This document shows, in pieces, positions 42,699-51,617 of a stretch of DNA of 64,000 bases; within the stretch, counting starts at the first letter, position 1, and each line of letters opens with the position of its first letter. Source of the stretch: Clostridia bacterium (lineage in GTDB: Bacteria > Bacillota > Clostridia > Oscillospirales > Acutalibacteraceae); assembly GCA_017409475.1 (NCBI GenBank), contig JAFQSP010000003.1:310001-374000 (forward strand). Direction: 5' to 3'. The translations under genes and the position numbers were made by a program. The notes below the pieces were generated by a model. The model was not told where the DNA came from. It saw only the letters and a program-made list of their open reading frames with translations, and made no database searches.

Positions 42699-45600
42699 TT
42701 AAAAATCATCTTTTCCTTCTTCGATACCTACGTCGATATCAGGAGCGTTATCAGCAACCGTTTTACCCGAATATACATCAGAGTAAATGATTACGTATTC
42801 GCCGTTTTTATCAAGGTAGGTAAGGTAAGCGCGAACGTAAGCAGTTATAGCTGTACCTTCTCTTGAAGAAAGGGTGAGTCTAAACTGACCATCCTTGGTA
42901 TTCCATAATGCAGCCTTCTGCTTGATACCACCGGCAAGAGTTTCGAGTGTCATATTGTCAGCGAGCTCGCTGTTAGCAGTGTAAAGAACACCAGATTCAA
43001 CATAAGTAAACTCAGCAGGAGTGGTACGCTGGGTAAGGAAGGTTACCTTCTTTCCGTCATTAATAACAGCAACGTCGGTTACTGCAATAATCGGCTTAGC
43101 TTCGGCAGCTTCGCTTACGATAACTGCGTTTATGGCTACGTCGGTGCCAACAAAGAATACATAGGTTTCTTCGTAGCTGATTACTGCGCCATTTTCGTCA
43201 GCCCATCCGCCAAAGAAGTCGCCGTCAGAGAGTATTGTTTCGTCAAACACGGCGGTAACCTTAGCATTGTAGCTGTATTTACCTGAAATAGCATCGTCAT
43301 TAACAGAACCAATTACAGAAACGTTATAGAAGTTTTCGCCAACATATGCATCAATTCGAATAACCATATCTGTATCGGCAATAATCTTGTCACCTGCCAA
43401 TTTGGTTGTACCGTTTACGAGCCAGCCGGCTACTGTATAACCGTATTTTGTCGGATACTCAGGAAGAGTAATCTCGCTTCCGGCAGCAACTGTTACGCTT
43501 GAAATAATCATACCGTCACGGTTTACGAAAGAAACTGTAACGTCGCCCGAAGCAGCTTCGCTTGTGAATACAGCTTCTACGTTAGCGGTAGCTTCAAGAC
43601 AGATTACATACTCAGGTTTATATGAGGTGATCTTATCATTAACTCTCCAATAAGCGAAGGTGTAACCCTCGTTTGCGGTAGCTTTAAGTGTATAAGTTTC
43701 ACCCGCATTATATGTCTTTGTGCTGTCGAATTCAGCGCCGTCAACGGTAACGGTACCGTTTGTAGCGTTTACTGTAAAGTCGGATTCAAGTGCAAACTCA
43801 AACTTAGCAGTAATGTCATTGTCAGCCTTGAGCACGTAATAATAGGTGGTTTTTGTGCTGAGGAGGTTGTCATTTTCGTCGAACCAACCGATAAACTTGT
43901 AGTATTTAGAGCCAACAGCCTTTAGTGTGAGGAAAGAACCTACGATATAGGTATCAGCCTCATCATAGTCAACACTACCGCCGCCTATTGCATTAACGTT
44001 GAGTGAGTCGATTTCTACTGTTGGAACAAATACTGCTTTAAGAGTGATTTTTGACGGAATCTTGAAGGTGTAAACATCATTGAAGGATACAACTTCGTTA
44101 TTCTCGTCAACCCAGCCGGCGAAGGTGTAGCCATCTTCTGCAACAGCTGTAAGTGTGTGCTCTAAACCGACCTCATAGAGAGTGCCGTCAACGAAAGCTT
44201 CGCCGTCCATGAGGATGGATCCGCCTTCGGTAGAGGAGATTGAGTAATCAGAATAGTGAATCTTGTCAAATACAGCTATAATGTCTTCACCACCAACGAA
44301 AGCAACGTAGTATTCGGTTTCTTTTGAAAGAATATTGCCTTCGCTATCCTGCCAGCTGTTGAAACGGTAGTTAATTTCGTCGTCAATAACTGCCTGAAGG
44401 AGAGCTTCGTCGCCTACATGACGAGTAGCAGTAAGGTCATAAGACATTCCGTAGGAATAGATTGTACCGCCCTCTGTAGTCTTAACGCTGCTTTCAATAG
44501 CAGGGTTATCAGAAGTAATCTGTGCATCGGTCATTACAACGGTACCTATGCCTGCACCTGCTGCAGAGAATCTGATTCTGTTAACGGGAGTAACCATTTC
44601 ATCGCCCGAAGCTGCCATTAAATCAGCAGCAGTGTATGAGAATATTTCAACTACATCTGCGCCTGAAACGTCTGCACCTTCGGTGCTACTATGATTAGAC
44701 TGGGTTGCTGACTGCTGTGAAACAGTAACGTTGCCCTTGTTGAAAGAAATGCTGTATTTAATTTTTTCGCCCATATTGCCATTTGGGCTGGTGTTTGTTC
44801 CCTCAACGTACTTATAGTTTCCTACAAGCGCATTTTTATAGAACAGACCGTAAACAAACGACAACGAACCGTTTGTACCGGTTACACGCCAAGCACGAAG
44901 CTGGAGATCACCAAATGAGTAAATCGCATGTTTTTTGAACTGGTAATCTGTGAGTGTAGCGTCATAAGCGCCAATGTTATAGTTACCCTTGTATGCAACG
45001 CTGAAGGAAGCATCAAACTTGTAACCGAGGTTCAAATAATTGATAGTAGCGAGAGCGTTATCTGAAATGCTGCCTGTTGTGTAGCTTGATGTAGCATTTT
45101 TACCGGCTACGGTAAAGAAATCGGGAGTAATTGCTGTAACCTGTCCGTTGTTGAGCTCTCTTACTGCAACGTCGGTGTTTGTCTTTTTGTAAGAGTTGTA
45201 TGCAATATCTCTCGGCTCTGTGGTTAAGTCTAAGTTTTTGATAGTTGCATAAACGTTGTCAGCGAGGATTTCGAAACCTGCATCGTTGGGATGGAGTGCG
45301 TCATCAGATATGTTTCTGTAGTACATATCCGAATCCGGATCTTCGTTATACTGCGAGAAGATTGAGCGGTTGTCAACAAATGCGATAACCTTATCATTCT
45401 GTTCAGCAATCTTCTTCTGAGCTTGGAAAACTTCTTCCTGGCGGTTCCAGTCAGCCTTGATGCCTGCCCAGGTTTCGAGGGCAGATGAGTAAATAACCTT
45501 TAAGTTATCGTTTGTGCCCCAGTAGGGGTTGTCGACAAAGGAGTTAATCAAGCTGTTTGCTTCAGCAATAAATTTCGGTTCAGCTGAATTAACAGAAAGC

Positions 45601-46847
45601 TCGTATGAACGTTTGGTTCCGCCGCCATCGGTAAATGTGCAGGTGGGGATACCATCGGTTACTGTAATAGTGTAAAGAACGGTTGTTCCATCCTCATCAT
45701 AGATAATGGTGTCTAAGGGGTTGCCGTCTTCATCAAAATTAAGGCTTACGTTACGCCAAGCGTTAGAGGTGCTGTTATGCGCCGGACCGTAGTAATAGCA
45801 TCTGTCCCAGTATGATGACTGACCGTCATTTGAGCCAAGTGCAAAAATAACATAGTCGGGATTAAAAAGCTGAGCGGTATAGTAAATTACCTGACCGTTA
45901 TAAGGCTTATATGTGCCAGCCATAGCCGTACAAGCAGATGCACCGCAGTTGTAGACATCATAGTTTGGACCAAGCATTTTCTGTAAAAGGGCAACGTATG
46001 CAGTCTTGCGGTAGTTAGAAGCGCCTACACCCTGTGTGATAGAGTCACCAACAACGGCAATTCTTGTTACAAACTGGTCGGAATTCAAAACCTTATTTGC
46101 ATTATCAATTGAAGCAAAGTAGAACTGGTTTTCTCTATTCGGGCTGGATTCGAAGCCGCCATTGTAGTATGGGTGAAGTCCCATATAAGCGTTTGATGAG
46201 CTAACTGCATTATAATCGATAAAGTTACCATTTTTAATGGCGATTCCATCGAATTCAGCAGCGTTTGCATCCTTGGTATGTCCCGAATCCAAAAAGAAAT
46301 CGAGTTTAGCATCGTTAATCTTGATTTCGATTTCGGTTGAGCCATCCATATCTACAAAGTTAATGCCAAGTTTGCACCAAGTGTTATAGAAGAAATCGTT
46401 TACTTGTACTTTTGCCTGGGCAAGCCAAATACCGCTTGCTGCACCGTTTGCTCTACGGATATAAAGGTTGTGGTATGTACCTGTTCCACCGTAACGGGGA
46501 GCCTGCATACCGATAATATATCCCTCGGTATTTTTTTCATTTGAACGAAGAACGATTTCGAAACCGCCCGCAGCCTTGAACATTACTTCAAAGCCGTCGT
46601 TTTCGTAACTGTCAACGAGTCTTGTCTTTTTGACGGTGTATTTAGTAGAGCCGTCAGCAAGCTTGAAAACAGATGTGTCTTCTGTATCCGAGTTCCAGTA
46701 TGAGGGCTCATAGAAAAATAAAGGTACATTACCTGAGTCGTATTCGGCAGCAGCGCTTGCAGCTACTGTGCCGAGCATTGAAAACATGGTAATCAGCATG
46801 CAAACAGAAAGAGCAGTGCTGATAATTCTTTTAATCAAATTTTTCAT
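42699..46847 (-). CDS. Large secreted SGNH/GDSL hydrolase with InlB-type repeats
   Basis: The 1382-residue product has a signal peptide (1-33), an N-terminal beta-rich domain (about 35-255, concanavalin-like appearance), and an SGNH hydrolase domain (260-535) with catalytic serine in VVGDSITQG (S269), block III GSND (338-341) and the DxxH pair DALH (D516, H519). Another beta domain follows, then about four repeats of the divergent InlB B-repeat type (YTFAGWVDENNEVVSF-like), and a C-terminal module of about 270 residues shared with the next gene. No LPXTG, dockerin or S-layer motif is seen. It may deacetylate polysaccharide; the substrate is inferred only from the class. Confidence 0.85.
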   Translation of the reverse strand: MKNLIKRIISTALSVCMLITMFSMLGTVAASAAAEYDSGNVPLFFYEPSYWNSDTEDTSVFKLADGSTKYTVKKTRLVDSYENDGFEVMFKAAGGFEIVLRSNEKNTEGYIIGMQAPRYGGTGTYHNLYIRRANGAASGIWLAQAKVQVNDFFYNTWCKLGINFVDMDGSTEIEIKINDAKLDFFLDSGHTKDANAAEFDGIAIKNGNFIDYNAVSSSNAYMGLHPYYNGGFESSPNRENQFYFASIDNANKVLNSDQFVTRIAVVGDSITQGVGASNYRKTAYVALLQKMLGPNYDVYNCGASACTAMAGTYKPYNGQVIYYTAQLFNPDYVIFALGSNDGQSSYWDRCYYYGPAHNSTSNAWRNVSLNFDEDGNPLDTIIYDEDGTTVLYTITVTDGIPTCTFTDGGGTKRSYELSVNSAEPKFIAEANSLINSFVDNPYWGTNDNLKVIYSSALETWAGIKADWNRQEEVFQAQKKIAEQNDKVIAFVDNRSIFSQYNEDPDSDMYYRNISDDALHPNDAGFEILADNVYATIKNLDLTTEPRDIAYNSYKKTNTDVAVRELNNGQVTAITPDFFTVAGKNATSSYTTGSISDNALATINYLNLGYKFDASFSVAYKGNYNIGAYDATLTDYQFKKHAIYSFGDLQLRAWRVTGTNGSLSFVYGLFYKNALVGNYKYVEGTNTSPNGNMGEKIKYSISFNKGNVTVSQQSATQSNHSSTEGADVSGADVVEIFSYTAADLMAASGDEMVTPVNRIRFSAAGAGIGTVVMTDAQITSDNPAIESSVKTTEGGTIYSYGMSYDLTATRHVGDEALLQAVIDDEINYRFNSWQDSEGNILSKETEYYVAFVGGEDIIAVFDKIHYSDYSISSTEGGSILMDGEAFVDGTLYEVGLEHTLTAVAEDGYTFAGWVDENNEVVSFNDVYTFKIPSKITLKAVFVPTVEIDSLNVNAIGGGSVDYDEADTYIVGSFLTLKAVGSKYYKFIGWFDENDNLLSTKTTYYYVLKADNDITAKFEFALESDFTVNATNGTVTVDGAEFDSTKTYNAGETYTLKATANEGYTFAYWRVNDKITSYKPEYVICLEATANVEAVFTSEAASGDVTVSFVNRDGMIISSVTVAAGSEITLPEYPTKYGYTVAGWLVNGTTKLAGDKIIADTDMVIRIDAYVGENFYNVSVIGSVNDDAISGKYSYNAKVTAVFDETILSDGDFFGGWADENGAVISYEETYVFFVGTDVAINAVIVSEAAEAKPIIAVTDVAVINDGKKVTFLTQRTTPAEFTYVESGVLYTANSELADNMTLETLAGGIKQKAALWNTKDGQFRLTLSSREGTAITAYVRAYLTYLDKNGEYVIIYSDVYSGKTVADNAPDIDVGIEEGKDDF

Positions 46848-46867
46848 TTTACTACTTTCCTTTCTGA

Positions 46868-49800
46868 TTACTGATTGATTGTCAGTGCGTAGGTTGACGA
46901 GTAAATTGTGTTCATGTTACCGTCAGCATCAACGTATGTGAGGTAAGCTGCAAGAGAAATATTGAGAGTAGCACCGGTAGTTGAACCGATTGTCTGTCTA
47001 TACTGACCGCAACCTGCCATAGAAGCAACTGCTCTCGAACGGATAGATGTTCCGTCAACTGCGTCAAGTGTAAGTTCATCAAAATCGTCAGAAGCGGTGT
47101 AAACAACGCCGGCAGTAACGAATGAGTATCCTTCGGGGAGATAACGCTCGGTGAGGAAGGAAGCCTGAGCGCCGCCATTGATAAGAGAAGCATCGGTAAC
47201 CGAGATAGCGGGAACATCAGTGACAATTTCTTCAGTGATTATAGCGTAAAGCTCAACGTCAGCGCCAACATAGAATGAGTAGCTTTCGTTATAGCTTACG
47301 ATAGTGCCATCTTCGTTGCACCATCCGCCGAAATGTTCGCCATCTTCAAGAATGCTTGCATCAAATGTGAACTTAACAATATCGTTGTAGCTGTATTTTC
47401 CGTCTACCTTTTCAACCGAACCGATAATTTCGACCTTGTAAGTAGCGGAGCTCTTCGAATAATCAGCATAGATAATCATATCAGCATCAGCGGTAATTGT
47501 ACCGGTTGTAAGGATTTCGCCGTTTACAACCCAGCCGTTTACTGTGTAACCGAAGTTAGCAGCAGCGTCAAGCTCAGGAAGAGCAACTTCTGTACCATTT
47601 GTAACGGTAACTGCGGCTACAACCTTACCGGAACGATTCTGGAATGAGATTGTAACATTTTCGCCATCATTTGCGGTATCCTTTGTGAATACTGCGGTTA
47701 CTGTAGTTGCCTTGTCGCCAAGAATAACGGTAATAGCCGAGTCATATGACTTAATAGCACCGGTTGCATCAGCCCAGTAAGCGAAGGTGTAGCCTGCTTC
47801 TGCAACAGCTTTAAGGTCGAGAACGGTACCAACTGCGAGACGGTTTGTAGTTCTGTAATCGTTTACAAAATCAGCACCGTTTTCCAAAATCTTACCGCCT
47901 ACTGTAGCGCCGATGTCATACTTCGCCTTGTAAAAATTGAAGTCATTGATTTTAGATACAAGTTTGTCAGAACCAAATTCCTTTACAATCGAAACAAAGT
48001 ATTTACCAAGTTCGAGTGCTGCCTTATCATCGGTATCAACGCTATCGATATAGGTCTGGAAATCAGCTACTGTTGAGTATGGGATACTCTGCTGGAGTAC
48101 GATACCGGTAAATGTGTTTACAATCTGAGGAGTTGAAGAAACCCAGTTGAGGTAAACAACAATGTTTGCTGCTGAAAGGTCAACATTTGATACGTCAACC
48201 GACTTTGCCGGTGATTCGCCCCAAAGAACGATCTGATCATTAAACTTAACTGTCAACAAGCCCTTGCTATCAACAGCAATCTTAATATCAGCGCCCATTG
48301 CATCACTTGTGAATGCATCGGCAACAGCTTCGCTGGATGTAGCAAGTGTTGTGTTTGTAGCGGTATCAATAACCTTAAGATATACCGGACTTGAAGTACC
48401 CGATGTACTAATATAAATCTGAAGATTGCCTACCTGAATGTAGGGAGCATACTGCATATTGTGACCACGGCTACGGAAATCAAAGTGACCGCTTAATTCA
48501 AAGCCGGTTGAGAGATTGTAAGCGTTGTTTGTGGTAGCGTATGCGTTCATACGAGTGGTGAGGCAGAGGTTTCCATCTTTAATGTAAGAGCAATCGTTTG
48601 AGTCGGTTATTGTCCATTCATCTGCAAGATAGTCCTTGATAAGAACCTTTTTCAATGTAGTAAGCTCGTAATCGAGTATATCGTCAGGATTGCTTGAGAA
48701 TAAAGCATGGTATGAAGTATTATCCTCAAATTTAATGAGGAATTCCTTATCATTGGATACGAATTCGCCTTCTGCATTCTTCCAGAAGAGGAATACATAG
48801 CCTTCTTCTGCTTCTACAGTGAGAAGGGCCTGAGTGCCTACTTCATATTCGGCTGAAGCGTCGATGTCAGCTCCGTCGATTAGTACCTTACCGCCTTCGG
48901 TTGAGGTAATTGACCAATTTGAATAAATCTTTGCAACGTAGGTTGCACGGATGTATATCTCAGCCGAAACAGTGAATGTGTATGTGGGTTCTGTAGTAAT
49001 AATGTTGCCGTCAGCGTCAACAAAACCGGCGAAGTTGTAACGAGCGTTTGGAACAGCGGTTACAGTATGGGTTGAACCTGCAATTGCTTCTGCATCAGCG
49101 TCATAAGCTGCATCGTCAATGAGAATTGTTCCGTTTTCGTCGGTAAGAACGTTAAGTGCCTTCCAAGTGGTAGTCTCAGCGTTAGTAATATAACTGTAAT
49201 AAGGCTCGACAGCTGCTTTAAGTCCTTCTGAGCCGTTTTCCATTACTACATTATAGAGAGCCTTTGCGTTTTTAATAGTAGCAAGAGAGGAGCTACTTGT
49301 AAGGCTTGCTAAAAAGTCGGTAAATGCCGATACAGTTGTGTAAGGGAATGTGGTGTAGAACTTATAGTTGTTAAAATATGCATTACCGCCACCCGGGTCG
49401 CCGACCCAACCGTGGAAGAAGATAACGTTTGCGTTATCAAAGCTGCAAGCTGATACGTCAACCGTATATGTATCCTCTGCGCCGAAGGCGATCTTTTCGC
49501 CATCCATGGTAACGGTAAGGAGACCGTTACCGTCAACGGTAAATACATATTCCTTACTAAGCGCGCCACCTGCGCTGAAGTTATCAGCGATGGTGTTGTA
49601 TGAAGTAGCGAGGACAGTATCACCGTTTAATACTTGTAATGTAACAGGGCCGTAAGCATCAGTAGGAACTAACTGTAATTTGAGTGATCCTACTTTAATA
49701 TATGAAGCAGAAAAACTGAATTTTGCACCTGTAAAATCGAAGTTACCCGAAAGGGTAAATCCGTTGCTTACGTCATATTTTTCAATACTTGTAGCGGTGT

Positions 49801-50974
49801 TGTGACCACGACGCTGAGAAATAAGCTGACCATTATTGTCTATGCTAATGGTTCCGTTATCTCCTACAAGTGTCCATTGATCATTAACAAAGCCATCCAT
49901 TAAAACGTTATTAATTTGGGCAATTTCGTTATTGAGAATGGTCTCCACATCGTCGGAAAATACTGCAACGAGTGTTACTGTCTCGCCAAATACTATCTCG
50001 TATGTAGCTTTTTCGGAAACAACGTTTCCGTCGCCATCCTGCCAACCAACAAAGCCGTAGCCGTCTTCAGCTGTAACAGTGAGTGTAGCTGTTGAACCGA
50101 TTTCGTACTGAGCTGAGCTGTCAGCAGCTTCGCCGTTAATGAATACTGAACCGCCTTCGGTTGCTGTGATTGACCAGTCGGAATAGGCAATAATTCTATC
50201 TGTGAAGTTTGTTTGTGTTTTGTTATCACAAGCATAACATTTGTAAATATCATATCCCTGTGTGGTGTATGTAGGAGCTACTGTTTCAACGAATACGGTG
50301 TACTCATGTTCATGATTCGGTACAACGCTGTATGTACCATCGGGCTGGGTAGCGTATTGATAGTCTGTAGCGGGAGTAACCTTGTTTTCGTTAAAGTTAC
50401 CGCCGTAGAGATTAACTTTATAATCAGGATTGAAAAGTGAATGAATATACGCAGAATCTTTTGGGCAAATAAATGTACCGCCATAGATATCCATATTAGC
50501 AGCAAATGCATAACCACCGTTAGTGGAGTTATCCTTGTCAATTGTCCAAGTGCCGCCGTAAATAATGATTTTTTTACTGCTATCTCTTGACCAAACAATG
50601 GTTGGTTCATAGTGATTTTCAGCGTTATCAAAATCAGAGATACACTTACCGGTACCTACACTGTCAATAACGGTGAGATTACCGCTTTTGAGTGTAATTA
50701 AGTCACCGCCACCATTTGAGTTGGTAAGCGTATGACCGTTAAGGTCAAGCGTGATATCTTTTCTAACACCAAAGTATGTATCGACGTCTCCGATAAGAAC
50801 AATGGTGTCACCGGCATTAGCCGCGTCATGAGCAGCATCGAGGGTTGCGTATTCGGTGTCGCCGATTTTTGCAACATTTCCTGCTGCGCTGGCCGAAAAT
50901 GCGCATGCGAACATACTAAGCATTATGCAAAGAGTAAGTACTGCACAAATTGACCTTTTGATGAGTCTTTTCAT
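46868..50974 (-). CDS. Very large secreted modular repeat protein
   Basis: The 1368-residue product starts at MKRLIKRSICAVLTLC with a signal peptide ending near SASA (about 30). Residues 35-195 look like a short beta-helix (DGEYATLDAAHDAANAGDTIVL-like, LDLNGHTLTN), then a CxxC-type linker, and divergent InlB B-repeats (YGFVGWQDGDGNVVS). Two copies of a 210-residue beta-rich domain follow (from about 345 and 770). The C-terminal 270 residues closely match the end of the adjacent 1382-residue protein. No catalytic residues or sorting signal are visible. The ribosome binding site is 13 bases from the ATG, rather long. It likely acts in carbohydrate binding or adhesion. Confidence 0.8.
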   Translation of the reverse strand: MKRLIKRSICAVLTLCIMLSMFACAFSASAAGNVAKIGDTEYATLDAAHDAANAGDTIVLIGDVDTYFGVRKDITLDLNGHTLTNSNGGGDLITLKSGNLTVIDSVGTGKCISDFDNAENHYEPTIVWSRDSSKKIIIYGGTWTIDKDNSTNGGYAFAANMDIYGGTFICPKDSAYIHSLFNPDYKVNLYGGNFNENKVTPATDYQYATQPDGTYSVVPNHEHEYTVFVETVAPTYTTQGYDIYKCYACDNKTQTNFTDRIIAYSDWSITATEGGSVFINGEAADSSAQYEIGSTATLTVTAEDGYGFVGWQDGDGNVVSEKATYEIVFGETVTLVAVFSDDVETILNNEIAQINNVLMDGFVNDQWTLVGDNGTISIDNNGQLISQRRGHNTATSIEKYDVSNGFTLSGNFDFTGAKFSFSASYIKVGSLKLQLVPTDAYGPVTLQVLNGDTVLATSYNTIADNFSAGGALSKEYVFTVDGNGLLTVTMDGEKIAFGAEDTYTVDVSACSFDNANVIFFHGWVGDPGGGNAYFNNYKFYTTFPYTTVSAFTDFLASLTSSSSLATIKNAKALYNVVMENGSEGLKAAVEPYYSYITNAETTTWKALNVLTDENGTILIDDAAYDADAEAIAGSTHTVTAVPNARYNFAGFVDADGNIITTEPTYTFTVSAEIYIRATYVAKIYSNWSITSTEGGKVLIDGADIDASAEYEVGTQALLTVEAEEGYVFLFWKNAEGEFVSNDKEFLIKFEDNTSYHALFSSNPDDILDYELTTLKKVLIKDYLADEWTITDSNDCSYIKDGNLCLTTRMNAYATTNNAYNLSTGFELSGHFDFRSRGHNMQYAPYIQVGNLQIYISTSGTSSPVYLKVIDTATNTTLATSSEAVADAFTSDAMGADIKIAVDSKGLLTVKFNDQIVLWGESPAKSVDVSNVDLSAANIVVYLNWVSSTPQIVNTFTGIVLQQSIPYSTVADFQTYIDSVDTDDKAALELGKYFVSIVKEFGSDKLVSKINDFNFYKAKYDIGATVGGKILENGADFVNDYRTTNRLAVGTVLDLKAVAEAGYTFAYWADATGAIKSYDSAITVILGDKATTVTAVFTKDTANDGENVTISFQNRSGKVVAAVTVTNGTEVALPELDAAANFGYTVNGWVVNGEILTTGTITADADMIIYADYSKSSATYKVEIIGSVEKVDGKYSYNDIVKFTFDASILEDGEHFGGWCNEDGTIVSYNESYSFYVGADVELYAIITEEIVTDVPAISVTDASLINGGAQASFLTERYLPEGYSFVTAGVVYTASDDFDELTLDAVDGTSIRSRAVASMAGCGQYRQTIGSTTGATLNISLAAYLTYVDADGNMNTIYSSTYALTINQ

Positions 50975-51031
50975 TTTCTCAATCAATTCCTTTCTGCTTT
51001 TATTTAAAAGATTATAAACAAACCCTTGCAA

Positions 51032-51464
51032 AATATTAAAACGTTTTCGTATCAGTTAATGGTATTATGATACTTTGATAGTTATAGTTTGCATAAGTTT
51101 TTATACAATCTTGGCTGAATTGAGGACAAATTCAGCAATATAATTTTACACATTTACTGAATTTATATCTATTTATAAAACTGCTAAAGTGTTAAAAGTT
51201 TTTTATATAAGATTAACAAAACAATTTTTTTAAAACAAAATTACACAATATAAACACAAAAATATTATATTATGATATGCGTTTTCAATTATATTAACCT
51301 CTTGGAGAATGAAAAAATTAAAATCACTAATTTTATATAGAATGCAAAAATATGACAAGCTAATTTAAAACATGGCTAATTCTTTTAGGATAATAAACCT
51401 AGTGGATAATTAAATAGTAATAATTTGTATGATTTTTAGTAAGTAGGATTATATAATCATGTAT
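51032..51464 (-). promoter_or_regulatory. Long AT-rich non-coding region upstream of the giant repeat protein
   Basis: No gene is seen in these roughly 430 bases. On the minus strand TTGTTT with TAATCT 17 bases on (about 51235-51205) is a possible promoter, giving a leader of over 200 bases. Inside it GCTGAATT (51114-51121) pairs with AATTCAGC (51129-51136) around GAGGACA, forming a hairpin or palindromic operator. The exact promoter is uncertain. Confidence 0.35.
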
Positions 51465-51513
51465 GTAAAAAAGGCATTGCAAAGCGAGAATCTTTCTCGC
51501 TTTGCAATGCCTT
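51465..51513 (-). terminator. Strong terminator after leuS
   Basis: A 19-bp perfect stem (51471-51489 with 51495-51513), 5-base loop and six T on the minus strand lie about 105 bases past the leuS stop and close the long smc-leuS gene run. Confidence 0.95.
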
Positions 51514-51617
51514 AGTCAAAATTAATGTCATACCTTCATACTCGTATAGTAATATATTTAAGATATGTGTACTATGTTTGTTACAAAACTTATAGATGGT
51601 TTATGAGTCTAATCTTC

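Noticed and set aside
49309-49655. Open frames on both strands inside the giant repeat protein gene
   Set aside because: They are shadows in other frames, lack ribosome binding sites and lie wholly in a well-supported gene.
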